From NCBI GenBank assembly GCA_030386875.1, contig CM059558.1, positions 8,193,501-8,257,500 on the forward strand: 64,000 nt of DNA, written 5' to 3'. The notes below the pieces were generated by a model. It saw only the letters and a list, made by a program, of their open reading frames with translations. It searched no databases and was not told the DNA's origin. The DNA is from Morinoia aosen (lineage: Eukaryota; Arthropoda; Malacostraca; Amphipoda; Talitridae). Positions within the stretch are counted from its first letter, which is position 1; each line of letters opens with the position of its first letter. Of the stretch, positions 11,553-22,798 are shown piece by piece. A program made the position numbers and the translations under genes.

Positions 11553-11718
11553 TAACAGGTGCCCGTTGGGCCGGCGGCAGATAGCGAGTCGACTGAAGAG
11601 TCCCCTGAAGAAGAAGGCGACGAGCGAGACGCTGTTGACAGTGATGCGGAGCAGCAACTGGGGGAGCCTGAACCATTGAGGCGGCCACGCCGCGAGCGAC
11701 GGCGTCCCACCTACTAGA
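11553..11718 (+). pseudogene. Probable retrotransposon pol C-terminal tail
   Basis: The frame encodes an acidic stretch (EESPEEEGDERDAVDSDAEQ) and then a basic RRPRRERRRPTY just before a stop. This pattern is common at the C-terminus of Ty3/gypsy polyproteins. It is followed by a purine-rich GAGAAACTGGGGA (11759-11771) and then TGTGATG, which resembles a polypurine tract and the start of an LTR. Integrase itself is not present upstream, because the sequence changes at the boundary of the duplicated arm. Family assignment is inferred from the tail alone. Confidence 0.4.
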
Positions 11719-11771
11719 ATGAGTACAAGTGCTAGGCACTACGCGACGCAAGTTTCGTGAGAAACTGGGGA

Positions 11772-12065
11772 TGTGATGTTTGCCGCCGCAAGAGGGTGCT
11801 GTAACGGTGAGCGCTCTGCCACCGCAGATTGAGATCTTGCCGCCGCTGCCGGGCAGCTGCGGGCGCCGGCTTTCAGTGTGTTGTTAAAAGTCGTCAAGTG
11901 ATTACGTAATCTTCTTCGTGCCTGATTTTTCGCGTTGCGCCTCTGCTCAGTGTCGTGGGCCAGAGACTGAGCCGTTTGCTTGGTCTACGGTGAAACAAGT
12001 GTATTGCAGCAGGGAAGCTGTGCAGTTGGTCCCGGGAGCCGCGACGACTGGTGGTGGAAGGTGAG
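11772..12065 (+). mobile_element. Possible 3' LTR remnant, GC-rich
   Basis: GC-rich sequence begins TGTGATGTTTGCCGCC directly after a polypurine-like tract. The 3' boundary is not defined and no second LTR was found in the window. A good splice-donor match, GAAGGTGAGTC, lies at 12057-12067, so a 5' exon in a CpG-rich promoter is an alternative reading. Confidence 0.35.
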
Positions 12066-13020
12066 TCTTCCGGCTAAGCCTACAATAATATTAATGACAT
12101 TTCATTATGAGCTTATATTTAATATAAATGTGGTTGCACTTATTTAGCTTTCAGTTGAGCCGCATCTAAATAACTCAGTACATAATACACAGTGAGATAT
12201 AAAAAATTACAAAAATTAAATTTATAAGACACTGGAATCATAATGTGCAAGTGTGAGGAAATCACACGCTTCAAGGTTTTTTAAAGTTTTAATTTTTAAA
12301 AAAATAGAACACAAAAACGATTGTGGCAAGAACTGAGCTGTATTTTGTGAAGAAAATCGGTTGATAAGCCCTCGTTTCCTCCTAGTTTTTGAGTGTTCAG
12401 CTGGGGCACACAGGGAACAGCGCAGCCTACAAAGAATAGGAAAAAATTGGGTGAGACTAACATCAAAAGCGACTATGGATATTATGGAGATGATCGAGAC
12501 GAAGGAAAGATAACAAGTGATCAGGAATTATCAACAAAACATTAAGCTCCAAATTCATTTGACAAAACAAATAATTGAAGAGGAACGTAATTCAAGTATT
12601 TAAATAGTGCCTCCAGAAGGGTGGGAACATCTGACAAGTTAAAATTTAGATGGGCACACAACAGGAATATAGCGGAGCCGAAAAGACGCCCTCATCTGCT
12701 GTCGGGTTTAAAGCAGACAGGACCCGGCCGTAGTTAATGCGGTATACTGCGTGAAAAGAAAACTACAAACTTTCGAAATGCACAAAACGGTTAGGTTACT
12801 CGAAGTTATTTCAATAAAATCATATGGTTGTATACAAATTCAATTAGGAAAACAAGCCTAGTCCTCTAACCTCACCTAAGAAATTACTTCCTGAGTGAAG
12901 CCATTGAAGCTTCTTTTAGAAAGAGAGGGTAGGTAAGAGATGGAAAAATACCGAAAAGGCGATAGTAGAAGAATGCCATTCAGAGCAAGTATCAACAAGA
13001 GTTAAACGCTTCAAGGATGG
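12066..13020. other. No gene found
   Basis: AT-rich sequence follows the GC-rich block. No protein motif, RNA gene or internal repeat was recognised. Confidence 0.5.
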
Positions 13021-13104
13021 CCCAACGGGCTCTTAAAACACTTTGGTAGCTCGATAGCTAAGTAAGTTCGGCTCGACAGAGCCTAGTTAATACTACTGGT
13101 AGTA

Positions 13105-13240
13105 GTAGAGGTGGTTCGAAAGAGCCTAGTTCATAGCAATAGTAAGGGCGGCTTGCCAGAGCCAGTAAGCAACAGTGAGGGCGGCTCGAAAGAGCCGGTA
13201 AGCAATAGTAAGGGCAGCTCGACTGAACCGGTAAGTAAAA
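13105..13240 (+). repeat. 33 bp minisatellite with hairpin units
   Basis: About four units of the type AGCAATAGTAAGGGCGGCTC + GAAAGAGCCGGTA occur here, and more degenerate relatives lie upstream from 13030. Each unit contains a GGCTCGAAAGAGCC-type inverted repeat. The 33 bp period keeps a frame open (SNSKGG.PEPV, 11 residues per unit), which explains the ORF at 13111-13305 without needing a gene. Confidence 0.75.
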
Positions 13241-14608
13241 CCGCTCTGAATGGCTCAGTTAAACAAAATAAACACGAAACACACACATTCACACAAACGA
13301 AATGAGGAGCACGGTCAAAGAAAAGAACCAAGATTACGAGAGTTGAGGCGAATGCACTGGCGTTGTGCAGTTTCACTTAAATCCATCCAACACCCGACGA
13401 GAAGCGTGTCCAGCAGAACGAGTCGCGAGATGTTATCAATTATAAATATTCTAATATAAATAAAAAAGCTCTCACCGACATCACTTCCTCCTCCGCCACC
13501 GGTCAGCTGTAAACCTCTAAAGTTCAAACTGGAAAGTACCTGAGAGGCGCACACGGTAATTCTCAACAACAGAGGAGTAAGTTCTATCACCAAAAGTTAG
13601 AAAAATTAGATATAAAGCAGTAAAAGCACAATATCTTCTACCTCTGTATACATGCCGGTACATATGTACAATATTAGGACTCATGAAAAACGTTTAGCTT
13701 TAATTCATCAGAATGCTAAAGTAATGTAAGTAAATCTGATGAAACAGTTAATTTTTTAACGCTTATGGAGAATTTACGGAAGCTGATTGTCAAGCATGAT
13801 ATAGAGGTATCAAGCAGCAGAAACTAAGCGACAATATGATGTATAATAACCCCTCGTTACAAAGATCATGATAGAAACAATTTTTTAGACTGTGAACAAT
13901 TCATTCACGGTAACATAAAATACAAATAAAAGCGTTGCGAACAAATTTAAACCGTTCACTAAAACTTCTTGTCCAGCGGGATAGGGTGCGGAGGTGAACT
14001 GACGCTCCGCGTAAATGCGGTGTCACACATTCTAAAATGTAAGGGAACGAAACTTTCCTAAAAACCCAAACTCGAACTGAGTATCTGTGAATGTGTTTTT
14101 TCCCTCACTGAATCACGAAAGTGAAAAACAGTAATCAAATACAATCATTTGTGACAAATTTTATCGTGCAAAAACAGACTGGTACTTTCTGTAAACTTAG
14201 TCTCCACTCGAAGTCTGTGTAGCGACCTTCGGTGTAGCCTCCCTCCCTGGTCAACCGCAACACCTCCTCCTCCCTCTCCCGCATATAGAACAAACGTACC
14301 ACGAATACCAGCATGGAAACAAAAAAGGCCCGATGCAGTAGCAAATTTGAATTTTGTGAAGACAAACAATAAACACAGTGATAAATTTTTTGTAATTTTG
14401 TTTTATCAGTTATTGCAAAAAAAATTATGTTGAGTTTCTATGACGCTAAATTTTGACCTTTAATCCTCAAAATTGCGCTCAAATTACTTTACGAGTATGT
14501 AACTCTGTCCTTTTATTGAGAACTATTGGTGAAACAGTGACGTAAAAAGTGATTTTGAGAAAATAAATTCTGTAAATGTTGAACGTCGCAAAATGAGTCA
14601 ATGAAATT
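13241..14608. other. No gene found
   Basis: No recognisable coding, RNA or repeat feature was seen. Several short overlapping frames on both strands lack motifs. Confidence 0.5.
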
Positions 14609-14900
14609 CCGCCATAGCCATGTGGCTAGAGGGTTCTGCCGCCGTGCGGGAGACCCGGGATCGAATCTCGGCGCTGGAAGTGGCGATTTTCTCTGTTGGG
14701 TATAGGAGAAAAAATTCCAAGCACAATACCCCACTCTACCCAGGTGTCTGAAATGGGTACCGGTCTTGACCGGGGGAAAGCGTCATGGCGTCCTGGCGTT
14801 AGTTATTAGGCATTTGAAAATCCAATGTACAAGGTGATATGTATCAGGCTTGATTGGAAATAAAGCATCCGTAGATGCTTTCATTATTAAAAAAAAAAAA
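14609..14900 (+). mobile_element. tRNA-derived SINE
   Basis: The 5' part is tRNA-like, with an A-box-like TGGCTAGAGGGTTC and a B-box-like GGGATCGAATCTC. The body contains ATACCCCACTCTACCCAGGT and GAAATGGGTACCGGTC. The 3' end is CAGGCTTGATTGGAAATAAA, a GCATC-cgta-GATGC hairpin and a poly(A) tract. It shares body and tail with the copies at 16194, 34962/37155 and (inverted) 38125. Confidence 0.85.
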
Positions 14901-15780
14901 TGTGAAACCCTGAAACAATAGACCTCTATGAGAGCCCAGCTACGCCAAGTCTGCGCCCGCACCCCTGCCTCCCCCCCAGCCTACCTTCTCCTTGGAAAAA
15001 TTGCCACGCTGTAATGGTGGCTAACTTAAATCTGGGTTCACTGCTAGAACATAATTCCGCAACGTGAGGCGAATTTTCAGCAATATGACGTCTCTTGGAT
15101 AGCTCACCATAGCAATCTTCACACGGAAAAAATTGTATTGTTTTCTTCACAAGCAGACGAACGAGAAACTCCAAGCTGGACTACCGCAAGCATCCTGCTC
15201 CCCGCCCCCCGTCTCTGTCGCTATACCTTCTTTTTTCCTCTACCCCTCCCCCTCTATATTACTGGCGGCTTCTCATCATCTGGCATTAAAAGGCGGTCTT
15301 TTTCGTTTTCAGATGTGAACGAGCAACGCAATCCCTCATCCGCAAATATTTCCATGATGGCTATCTTTCTTGTTGAAAGTTAATCACCCAATTTATCAAC
15401 CTCCTCTATATAAACAAAATTAACTTTTCTTTTTGTGAAATAGTGACCCACCATTTAACTTTGGTGAATAGTGACAGCGAAAGAGGGATTACAAATTTTG
15501 TAATTATGAAACGTTGAGAAACTGAATGAGTAAAATGTGTCAACCTTCAAAAGTCTGAACGTCATTGTCGTCATTATTTACGGCCGACCAACACTCTCCC
15601 AGTTCCTCGCCTTCTTTCTCCAGCATTAAACGGCAACCCTGTCGTCTTATGTTTTTGGTGATGTTTTTATGGCAATATTTTTGGGTGTTTCAAATTCTAA
15701 ATGAGAAGCTAGCCCTCACTCATGTGTAAACGATTACCCTTCTACCCAAGACGATCGTTACTCACTCCGTAACAGCTACA
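14901..15780. other. Unassigned, possibly LINE 5' UTR
   Basis: There are pyrimidine-rich tracts (15180-15260) and no recognised motif. The downstream part may be the LINE 5' untranslated region, but its 5' end could not be located because there is no second copy in the window. Confidence 0.4.
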
Positions 15781-15840
15781 CAGTGAAAAAAATTTTGAAC
15801 TATCCTCACCTCTATTCACTCATCCAATACAACTTCAAAA

Positions 15841-17970
15841 TGTCTCATTACGAAACTCGCTCAGCTACTCGAAAAGTAGCTTTATCTGGAGGAATAACAT
15901 CCCTCACAAAAGCGCCGCATGAAAAATCAAACCCAAAAAAGCGGAATATATCTGAACCGTTCACAAAACGAAAGCAAACACCACCAAAATTCTCGTGTGT
16001 AAAATCACAAGTTCAAAAGCCTAAGCCGCTCACAATGACTAAAAAAATTCCGACAGAGAAACAGTATGACGTCAACGAAAGCACCGCAACTCCCAAAACA
16101 TCACCTGTACCGACCGACAGAGAATCGACGGAGAGGTGCCCGACAGAGAGTCGAGCAGCAGAGTCGCCCGTCTTTGACGAAAATCTCCCAAGCGCTGCTC
16201 TCCGTGGCACAGTGGTTAAGGGATCAGCCTTCTATGTTGGAGACGAGGGTTCGTATCCTGGCGCTGGCGCGGAGATTTTCCCCGTTGGGTATAAAGGAAA
16301 GCTCAAACACAATACCCCACTCAACCCAGGTGTCGGAAATGGGTACAGGCTTTACGGGGGAACCGTCATGGTGTCCTATATATAGGCTTAGTTATAAGAC
16401 ATTTGAAAAACCAATGCTTAAGATCATATGTATCAGGCTTGATTGGAAATAAAGCATCTCAAAGATGCCGATGTTTGTTTGTTTTGTTTGTTTGCTCATC
16501 ATCACTGGGGGGAGCTGCCACAGCACCACCGTCAGCTCCTTCGTCTCGTCCCAACGATTGCGTCATAGCGACATCTCCCCTGTCCTGCGTCACTGAGAAA
16601 GCTCAAAATTGTTCACCACCGACGACGACACCAACACCAACGTCAACGTTGGAACGCGATAAAATTTTCGATGTGAGCGACCAGTCAGAAAGTAAAAGGG
16701 GTTATTTTAATTATAATTTTAATGATAAATTTTGGGTAGGCCATTCAGGCGGTGGAGTTAGGTTTGAAAATGCATGCGCGGCAGCTGACACTAGCAGTAA
16801 AGTACCTCAGAGCGTAAACTGCGAGGATAACTAAAGATTTTCAGTGGAGAACAATACAAACAGACCTTTTACCGCTTTTTATGGGTACTTAAATCCTCTC
16901 CAAATGACCAGTTTCCAAACTATTCACGAAATAAATAACATGCTGTCTCTTACAGTTGCATTTCTCAATAAAGCTTTGAGACAAAATTGTCCCCCAAGCC
17001 CAGCGTCGATTCTTTCCACTGTATCAAATATTCAAATGATTACAGAACAACTTTTTGCTTTAAATTATTATATCAGCGCTCACGATTTTACGGCGGTGGT
17101 AGCTGCGAGTAACCATCCTTATGTGAAATCCCCTCTAGACACTTTTCTCGTTGGAGACAATAGTCTCACAAAAATCAACGGAGGTGACATTGATAGCGCA
17201 CGCAAGATTCAGACCATAACTTCGGAACGTCTAAATGATCTCTATTGTGAAATTGAACGCGCACCTCCTTTCAGGAACTATATAAGTAGTTTCAAAGGTT
17301 TGAGCCTCTCGTCCCATAACCTTACTAAGTTAAAAAATCTGATCATGACAATGAATATTTTTTCTCATATTTATGTAGTGAGTGCCTGCAGTGGTCAGCA
17401 ATTCTACATGGCATCGAGCCTGTGCAGAAAAATTGGTCTTAAACTGATTCCGCTGAGAGCAAATGTGCAAAATAGCAGAATGAGTTGAATGTTCTAAGTT
17501 GACAGCCTTTCCACGTGAAACCTCCAGCAGTATAAACCGATGTTTGCCTTCATCTAACAAACCTTCCCCTCCCTCTGCTACAAAATATTGAGGAGTGCCT
17601 ACAAAAAAATAGGTTTTCATTGCTATCCAATGCTGATACAGAGGATGGAAAGCCCCTCTTAGACTCGAGTATAAATAAACACCCAATCAGATACTCGGAA
17701 GCAGTGAAATCAACAGGAAGAGAGAAATCGCTGTAAAATTGCAGTCGACAATCGGTGGAAAATCCATTACCCAACTGCATGCACAATCATCACCAGGAAA
17801 ATAGAAATGACATGAGCATTTCTCAGTTCTCTGCAAATCCCCATACAAGAAATCACCACAGCCGGCCCATTCAGAGCCAGAAAAACGTAAATTCCCCGCA
17901 CCTCTCAAAACCTCTTAATGATGTAAAAGGTACGAAAAAAACGTCTCCAGCCCCATTTGTGAACGCATGA
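15841..17970 (+). pseudogene. LINE ORF1, interrupted
   Basis: The frame begins MSHYETRSATRKVALSG and is basic and Ser/Thr/Pro-rich. It is split by a SINE at 16194-16494, resumes at about 16500 (GGAATAPPSAPSSRP) and continues in a second frame from 16844 (FTAFYGYLNPLQ) and a third up to the stop at 17968-17970. The region 16844-17488 is a folded-looking 214-residue stretch with no family I recognise, and I see no zinc knuckles. At least two frameshifts lie outside the SINE. Its stop overlaps the ORF2 start as ATGA. By position this would be the RNA-binding ORF1 product, but that role is inferred. Confidence 0.65.
16194..16494 (+). mobile_element. tRNA-derived SINE inserted in LINE ORF1
   Basis: A-box-like TGGCACAGTGGTTAAGG and B-box-like GGGTTCGTATCC are clearer than in the 14609 copy. 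The body is shared with that copy. The 3' end has a GCATC-tcaaa-GATGC hairpin (16454-16468) and a (TTTG)n tail. No target duplication was resolved. Insertion into ORF1 disrupts the reading frame and post-dates the LINE copy. Confidence 0.9.
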
Positions 17971-18440
17971 ATTTCACAATGGATGAATTGAAACGATCAT
18001 GGAAAATAGAGCTGATTCCCACCAAAGCCGATGGACACTGCCTCCTCCATGCAGTAGCTCACCTACTTACAAAACAACCAGCATCAAAATGAAATTACAA
18101 TTCCTTAAACGCTGCAAGCAAAACAGAGAGTAAAGCAAACAACAGCACATACGCTAAGTTTATTGACAAGAACAGTGGAGACATGCAAAACCTCATAGAT
18201 AATTACATTGACGACATACATTTTGATCAAGCTGCTGTAGACCTTATACCACTAATCATTTTGAATGTGACAGGCCAAAAACTTCTCGTCCTGGATGAAC
18301 AGGATCATTGTGTTTTGAAAATATCAGTCGATCCCTTTTCAGAGTTATCAAATAATAACCCTCCACTACTGCTCCATCGTAAAAACGATCACTACAGTGC
18401 TCTTGTCACACAGGGTGAAAATCAGACCGGGGTTACCTCA
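17967..18440 (+). pseudogene. LINE ORF2 N-terminus with OTU-like protease domain
   Basis: From the ATG at 17967 the frame reads to ADGHCLLHAVAHLL. This matches the OTU cysteine-protease nucleophile motif (D-G-x-C-L-[FL]-x-A). After a nonsense codon and a frameshift the domain continues at 18183 (DNYIDDIHFDQAAVDLIP) and ends with NDHYSAL, the expected catalytic His motif. The spacing of about 140 residues fits an OTU core. OTU domains are known in some transposable-element polyproteins. Position upstream of the endonuclease suggests it is the N-terminal part of ORF2, or a short separate ORF. Activity in the parent element is inference. Confidence 0.65.
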
Positions 18441-18485
18441 TCTTGACAGACTGCCGCTGCCCAGCCAAGTAGTAGACTTTCTTAC

Positions 18486-19330
18486 ATGGCAGATGCTGGG
18501 CCAGACACCCTGGGCAAAGTAGACAGAATCGATAAATCCCCTGAACGATCCCATCGAGGTAGTAACTTTGCTACCTTTAAAAAGAGTGCTAAAATAGGTA
18601 AAATCAATATCAAGCATATAAATGCTCGAAGCCTGAATGGCAAACTGGATGACATCAGAGTAACGTTGGTCACCGAAGAAATTGACATTTTGTGTGTTTC
18701 AGAAACATGGGTTGATTCACGAACCCAAAGTTCATTTTTTAACATTCCTGATTACGTGTTGTACCGCTACGATGGCGCTAAAACCAGCCGAGGTAGTGGA
18801 TCTTGAATTTTTGTGCAAGAAATGTACTCAACATCTCCACTTCTAGCGAATAAAGTTTGCGTAGGCATTGAAATGGTTTGGTTAGAAGTGCAAATAAATA
18901 ACACACATCAATAATCGTTGGCAACCTTTACCGGCACCCATCGTCTCCCCTAAATCTAACACTTGATTTCATTGAGGAAACCTTCAAAGAAATCCTTCAG
19001 GCAAAAAAAGTCATTCCTTGCTTTCGGAGAATTTAATGTTGACCTAACGGACAAAAACAATCACCTAAGCAAACTATTGTATAAACTAAGCCTATCACAA
19101 ATGGTCATAGAATCGATTCGCATCACTAATGTCTCTGCAACTCTCCTAGATCTAGCAATCACAAATAATCCTACCGCAATACTTAGTACAGTAATATCAC
19201 CTTCTATTTCCGATCACCACTCTATAGAATGTGAAATTAATATTGCAAAGGAAAGACAAAAATACCGCTTAATGACTTATCGCTCGAAAAGGCACTATTC
19301 AGCAAAACTATTAACTAAACTATTAAACTA
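18486..19330 (+). pseudogene. LINE APE-type endonuclease domain
   Basis: INIKHINARSLNGKLDDI and CVSETWVDS match the N-terminal motifs of the apurinic-like endonuclease of jockey/CR1 LINEs (N-A-R-S and S-E-T-W, which carries the metal-binding Glu). The first frame ends in a stop at 18804. The next part continues in another frame from 18963 with FGEFNVDL (the usual GDFN motif, here GEFN), LLDLAITNN and SPSISDHHSIECEI (the catalytic S-D-H). All three signature blocks are present but in broken frames. Confidence 0.85.
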
Positions 19331-19371
19331 TTAACTAAAAACTACTCGATAGGTTCACCGAATTCCAGAAA

Positions 19372-20860
19372 ATGATGCAATCTGACAATGTTGACATTCA
19401 AGTGTCCATCTTTAACGAGAACTTCACAGCAGCTCTCGACGAATGTGCACCTTACGTCACCAAAACAACCAAGCCAAAACGGACTGTTTGGATTACTGAC
19501 GAAATTAAAGAGATGAGCAGAATAAAGAACGCTAAGTTGCGAGAGAACAAAAACAATATATCAAACAGTATCTTATACAAAAGATATAAAGAACATGAAA
19601 AAATGAAAAAAAATATTCGAAAGAAAATCACTGAAGCGAAACAAACTCACTTGCACCAGAAACTGATAACGGCTAAAAATAACCCGAAAAGAACTTGGGA
19701 AATCATTAGTGAGGTAGCCCCATATGAAAATTTAGAGCGCATAGGTAATTTGAAAATCCCTTGGCAACAGCCACGGGTTTCAACACATTCTTTTCAAAAG
19801 TAGGGGCTCAAGTTTTCAGTGAGGTGTGTACCGATCCAGATGAAACGACAATTGAAAATTCTTGCCCCACTGCACCTTCGAGGACTGATGTCAAGTGGAG
19901 ACCACGCCCTGTCGATTTACTGGAGTTAAGAAATATCTTATACTCACTAAAAAACACAAAGGCAGTTGGACATGATGGTATCAGTCTTCAATACATCAAA
20001 GACAGTTTCCTTGTTACAGCACCATGGATTCGTCTGATAATAATTACATCAATAGTAACCAAAACGTTTCAAACCAATGGAAACACTCCATTATTAGACC
20101 GTTGCATAAAAGTGGTGACCAAAATACAGCATCAAACTAGAGACCCATCAGTCTTTTGCCTGTCATGTCCAAACTATTGGAGAAAGTGGTAACAAATCAA
20201 CTTTCATTTCACCTGGACGAGTCAAACCTACTCCACCTAAATCAATACGCCTATAGAAGAAATACTAGCACTCAAGACGCTCTGCTCAATATCTCTGAAA
20301 AAATATACAGTGATATCGATCAAAAGAATGTAACACTCTTGCTACTACTCGATCTCTCTAAGGCGTTCGATAGCGTCGAACATGATAGACTTCTATGAAA
20401 AATACTGAACTTAGGAATACACACGCAATGATTTGAAAGTTACTTGTCAAATCGATCTCATGCTGTCCGCATAGAAGACAAGTTATCCCCATTCATTCAA
20501 AACAATTTTGGTGTTCCCCAAGGATCCATTCATGGTCCGCCACTGTTTTCTATTTTCATTAATGATTTCCCTCCAAGGCCTTCTAACACACGGATCTCAA
20601 TGTAGGCAGATGATGTTCAAATTGCAATAACAAGTTCAGTATCGGAAATACCACAGACGCAAATTAAAGCCGGAGCTATACTGACTAGCCTGAAATCATG
20701 GTGCGACCGAAATGGTCTCAAATTAAATGCTAATAAAACACAGTGTATTATTTTTGGATCGAAAGATGCAATTAAAAAACTTCAGATCTTACTTATGCAG
20801 TTGGAAATGATAAAATTAATGCATCAGAAAAAGTTAAAATCTAGGTATCTGGTTTCATAG
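19372..20860 (+). pseudogene. LINE reverse transcriptase, nonsense in YADD
   Basis: A linker rich in Lys and Glu (19372-19803) leads into RT. Seen in order are FNTFFSKVG, KAVGHDGIS, PVMSKLLEKVV, LHLNQYAYRRNTSTQDAL, LDLSKAFDSVEHDRLL, then after a stop NNFGVPQGSIHGPPLFSIF, ADDVQIAI and NGLKLNANKTQ. The catalytic YADD box reads stop-ADD (ATG TAG GCA GAT GAT, about 20601-20615). Frameshifts occur at about 19800 and 20150, and stops at about 20396, 20430 and 20840. The gene is dead, but the motif order is complete. Confidence 0.9.
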
Positions 20861-20864
20861 AAGC

Positions 20865-21440
20865 ATGTCCTTCAAATATCATGTTGAGAATACTTGCAAC
20901 AAAATTTACGGAACTTTAATGTTTTTTCATCGCATAAAGAATATGCTAGACGAAAAATCCAGATTATTAGCTATTCAATCGCTGGTGTTATCGCGCATTG
21001 ACTACTGCAACCTAATGTGGGGAGACTTACCTCAGTACCTTCAAAGGGACTCACAAAAATGCATGAACTTTGCGGCCAAGGTGGTATGCAACGGTAATTT
21101 CAAAAGAAGTGATCACGTAACCCCTCTCCTCAATAAAATCGGCTGGATTCCTATCCAAGAAAGGCTCCTCATGCAGAACGCCCAATACGTATTCTCCTCG
21201 TTATACCTTCCTCAGAGCAATGCACAGATAGTGCGTTTCTATCCACCAACTGTAACCAATCAAAAACCGAACAGAAACAATAATGTTTTAGTCAACTATC
21301 GTTCATCTCACTTAGGGCAGAAGGCACTGTCCATATCAGGCGCCTCACTGTGGAATAAACTTCCCCTGAGTATTAAAATCCCTCAAAGACCGAGAGAATT
21401 TAAATCCAAAATAACTCGTCATATTGTGTCTCAAAAATAA
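20865..21440 (+). pseudogene. LINE ORF2 C-terminal domain
   Basis: A 191-residue frame continues the RT thumb and C-terminal region of jockey/CR1-type LINEs. It contains LVLSRIDYCNLMWGDLP, KVVCNGNFKRSDHVTPLL, IGWIPIQERLL and SGASLWNKLPLSIK. The frame is intact and ends at TAA (21438-21440). It is followed by a presumed short 3' UTR with no tail I can define. Confidence 0.85.
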
Positions 21441-22798
21441 TTCTTAGGTACAGAACATACTGAATAAGTATTGACGAATCTCATTTGCCTGGTATCTCCA
21501 TTGCTGAACAATCTCCCTCGCTCATTGTTTTATAATTATTCAAGACATTACAAAACAGTTTTGAAGTATGCGTAGGTATTATGATTTGATCGCCTATACG
21601 CTGCCATTTGCAAACATGCTTACTTGTATATGTGTGTACGTATATAGGTGTATGTGCGCATATGGGTGTGCATATGTGCACGTACACATGTGTACACTAG
21701 AGTAGATAAACCAGTCGAAGGTTTCATTTTATGTCATTCCTCTCCGTTTCTGTGCAAGCATCAAACTAGACCGTCAGGGTACCTATGTGTATGTGTGTTT
21801 ATCAATTGCAGACATTCTGCACCATATTACAAATATAATGTGATTTTTTTTCTAAAATGAAATCGTAAAGCATCCAAGTAAAAAAACAATAAATTCGTTG
21901 TGTGGTCATCCATTTTTACTACAGTAATATGCTTATAATGCTTATAATTATTTGCTTATAATAATATGATACCTATGTATGTTCATCAATTGCCGACAAT
22001 TTGCGCCATATTTCAAAGATAATGTTATTTTTTTTCTAATATGAAACCCTTGTAGGACATTAATGTTTTCTTCCTTATCCACGTCCCACAATCGTTTTCA
22101 TGTTTCTGACGTAGGTAGACTGTTTTGTGCCACTATTTTTGGTACGGAAATTTTTTAAAATTCATGCCATAATATAAGATATTTTCTCCGTTTCCCTCGA
22201 TTGGAATGCTGGTTCATACTGAATAGTTTACGCTGATATTTGCGCACATGCTCATTTGTGTATATGTGTACGTGTGCACGCGATGCGTATGACACTTTAT
22301 AGAATGCGTATGCATTGTAATTGCATCGATGCATAGAAATGCATTTGTGTATGCTTACGAGTTTGGTGGAAGTATGTGCGTGGGTATGTGTGTGCATGTG
22401 TATGTGTATATATGTACATGTATATGGGTACATATATATGTACTGGTCCAACAACCAGCATTTCAACTAGAGATAATGGTCTTTTCTCGATTCACTCTCA
22501 ACTTGTAACATTACCTAACTTGTCATCGCTTTATTATTGTAAAGCATTCATGTAAAAACTATACATTTGTGGTGCGATCATCCATTTATATTTAAATAAA
22601 ATGCTTATCAACTAAAGACCGTTATGTTAAAATTGTTTAATTAGAAGTACAAAACTTAAAGGAGAATAATCTTCATGGTCCTCATGCTTATGTGTGCATA
22701 TACATATGTATGTATGTGTGTGTGCTGTGTGTGTATATATGTTTGTGTGTGTGTGTATATATATATACATATGTGTACGTACATATGTGTATATATAT
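21441..22798. repeat. LINE 3' flank with GT/AT microsatellites
   Basis: No gene was found. Imperfect (TATGTGTGTACG)-type runs occur at about 21620-21705, 22250-22445 and 22690-22810. A short direct repeat (CAATTG.AGACATT.TGC.CCATATT.CAAA) links 21805-21835 and 21985-22015. Confidence 0.6.

Larger units (their letters stand above)
15841..21440 (+). mobile_element. APE-type LINE, jockey/CR1-like, decayed
   Basis: A non-LTR retrotransposon body runs in order ORF1, then ORF2 with an OTU-like domain, an apurinic-type endonuclease, reverse transcriptase and a C-terminal domain. ORF1 is split by a SINE. ORF2 carries several frameshifts and nonsense codons, including a stop in place of the Tyr of the RT YADD motif, so it is inactive. 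Neither the 5' end nor the 3' terminus is defined. The RT and C-terminal signatures (LDLSKAFDSV, GVPQGS, SLWNKLP) are of the jockey/CR1 superfamily. Confidence 0.9.

Noticed and set aside
13111..13305. 64-codon repeat protein
   Set aside because: The frame follows a 33 bp minisatellite and ends in unrelated sequence; no start context.
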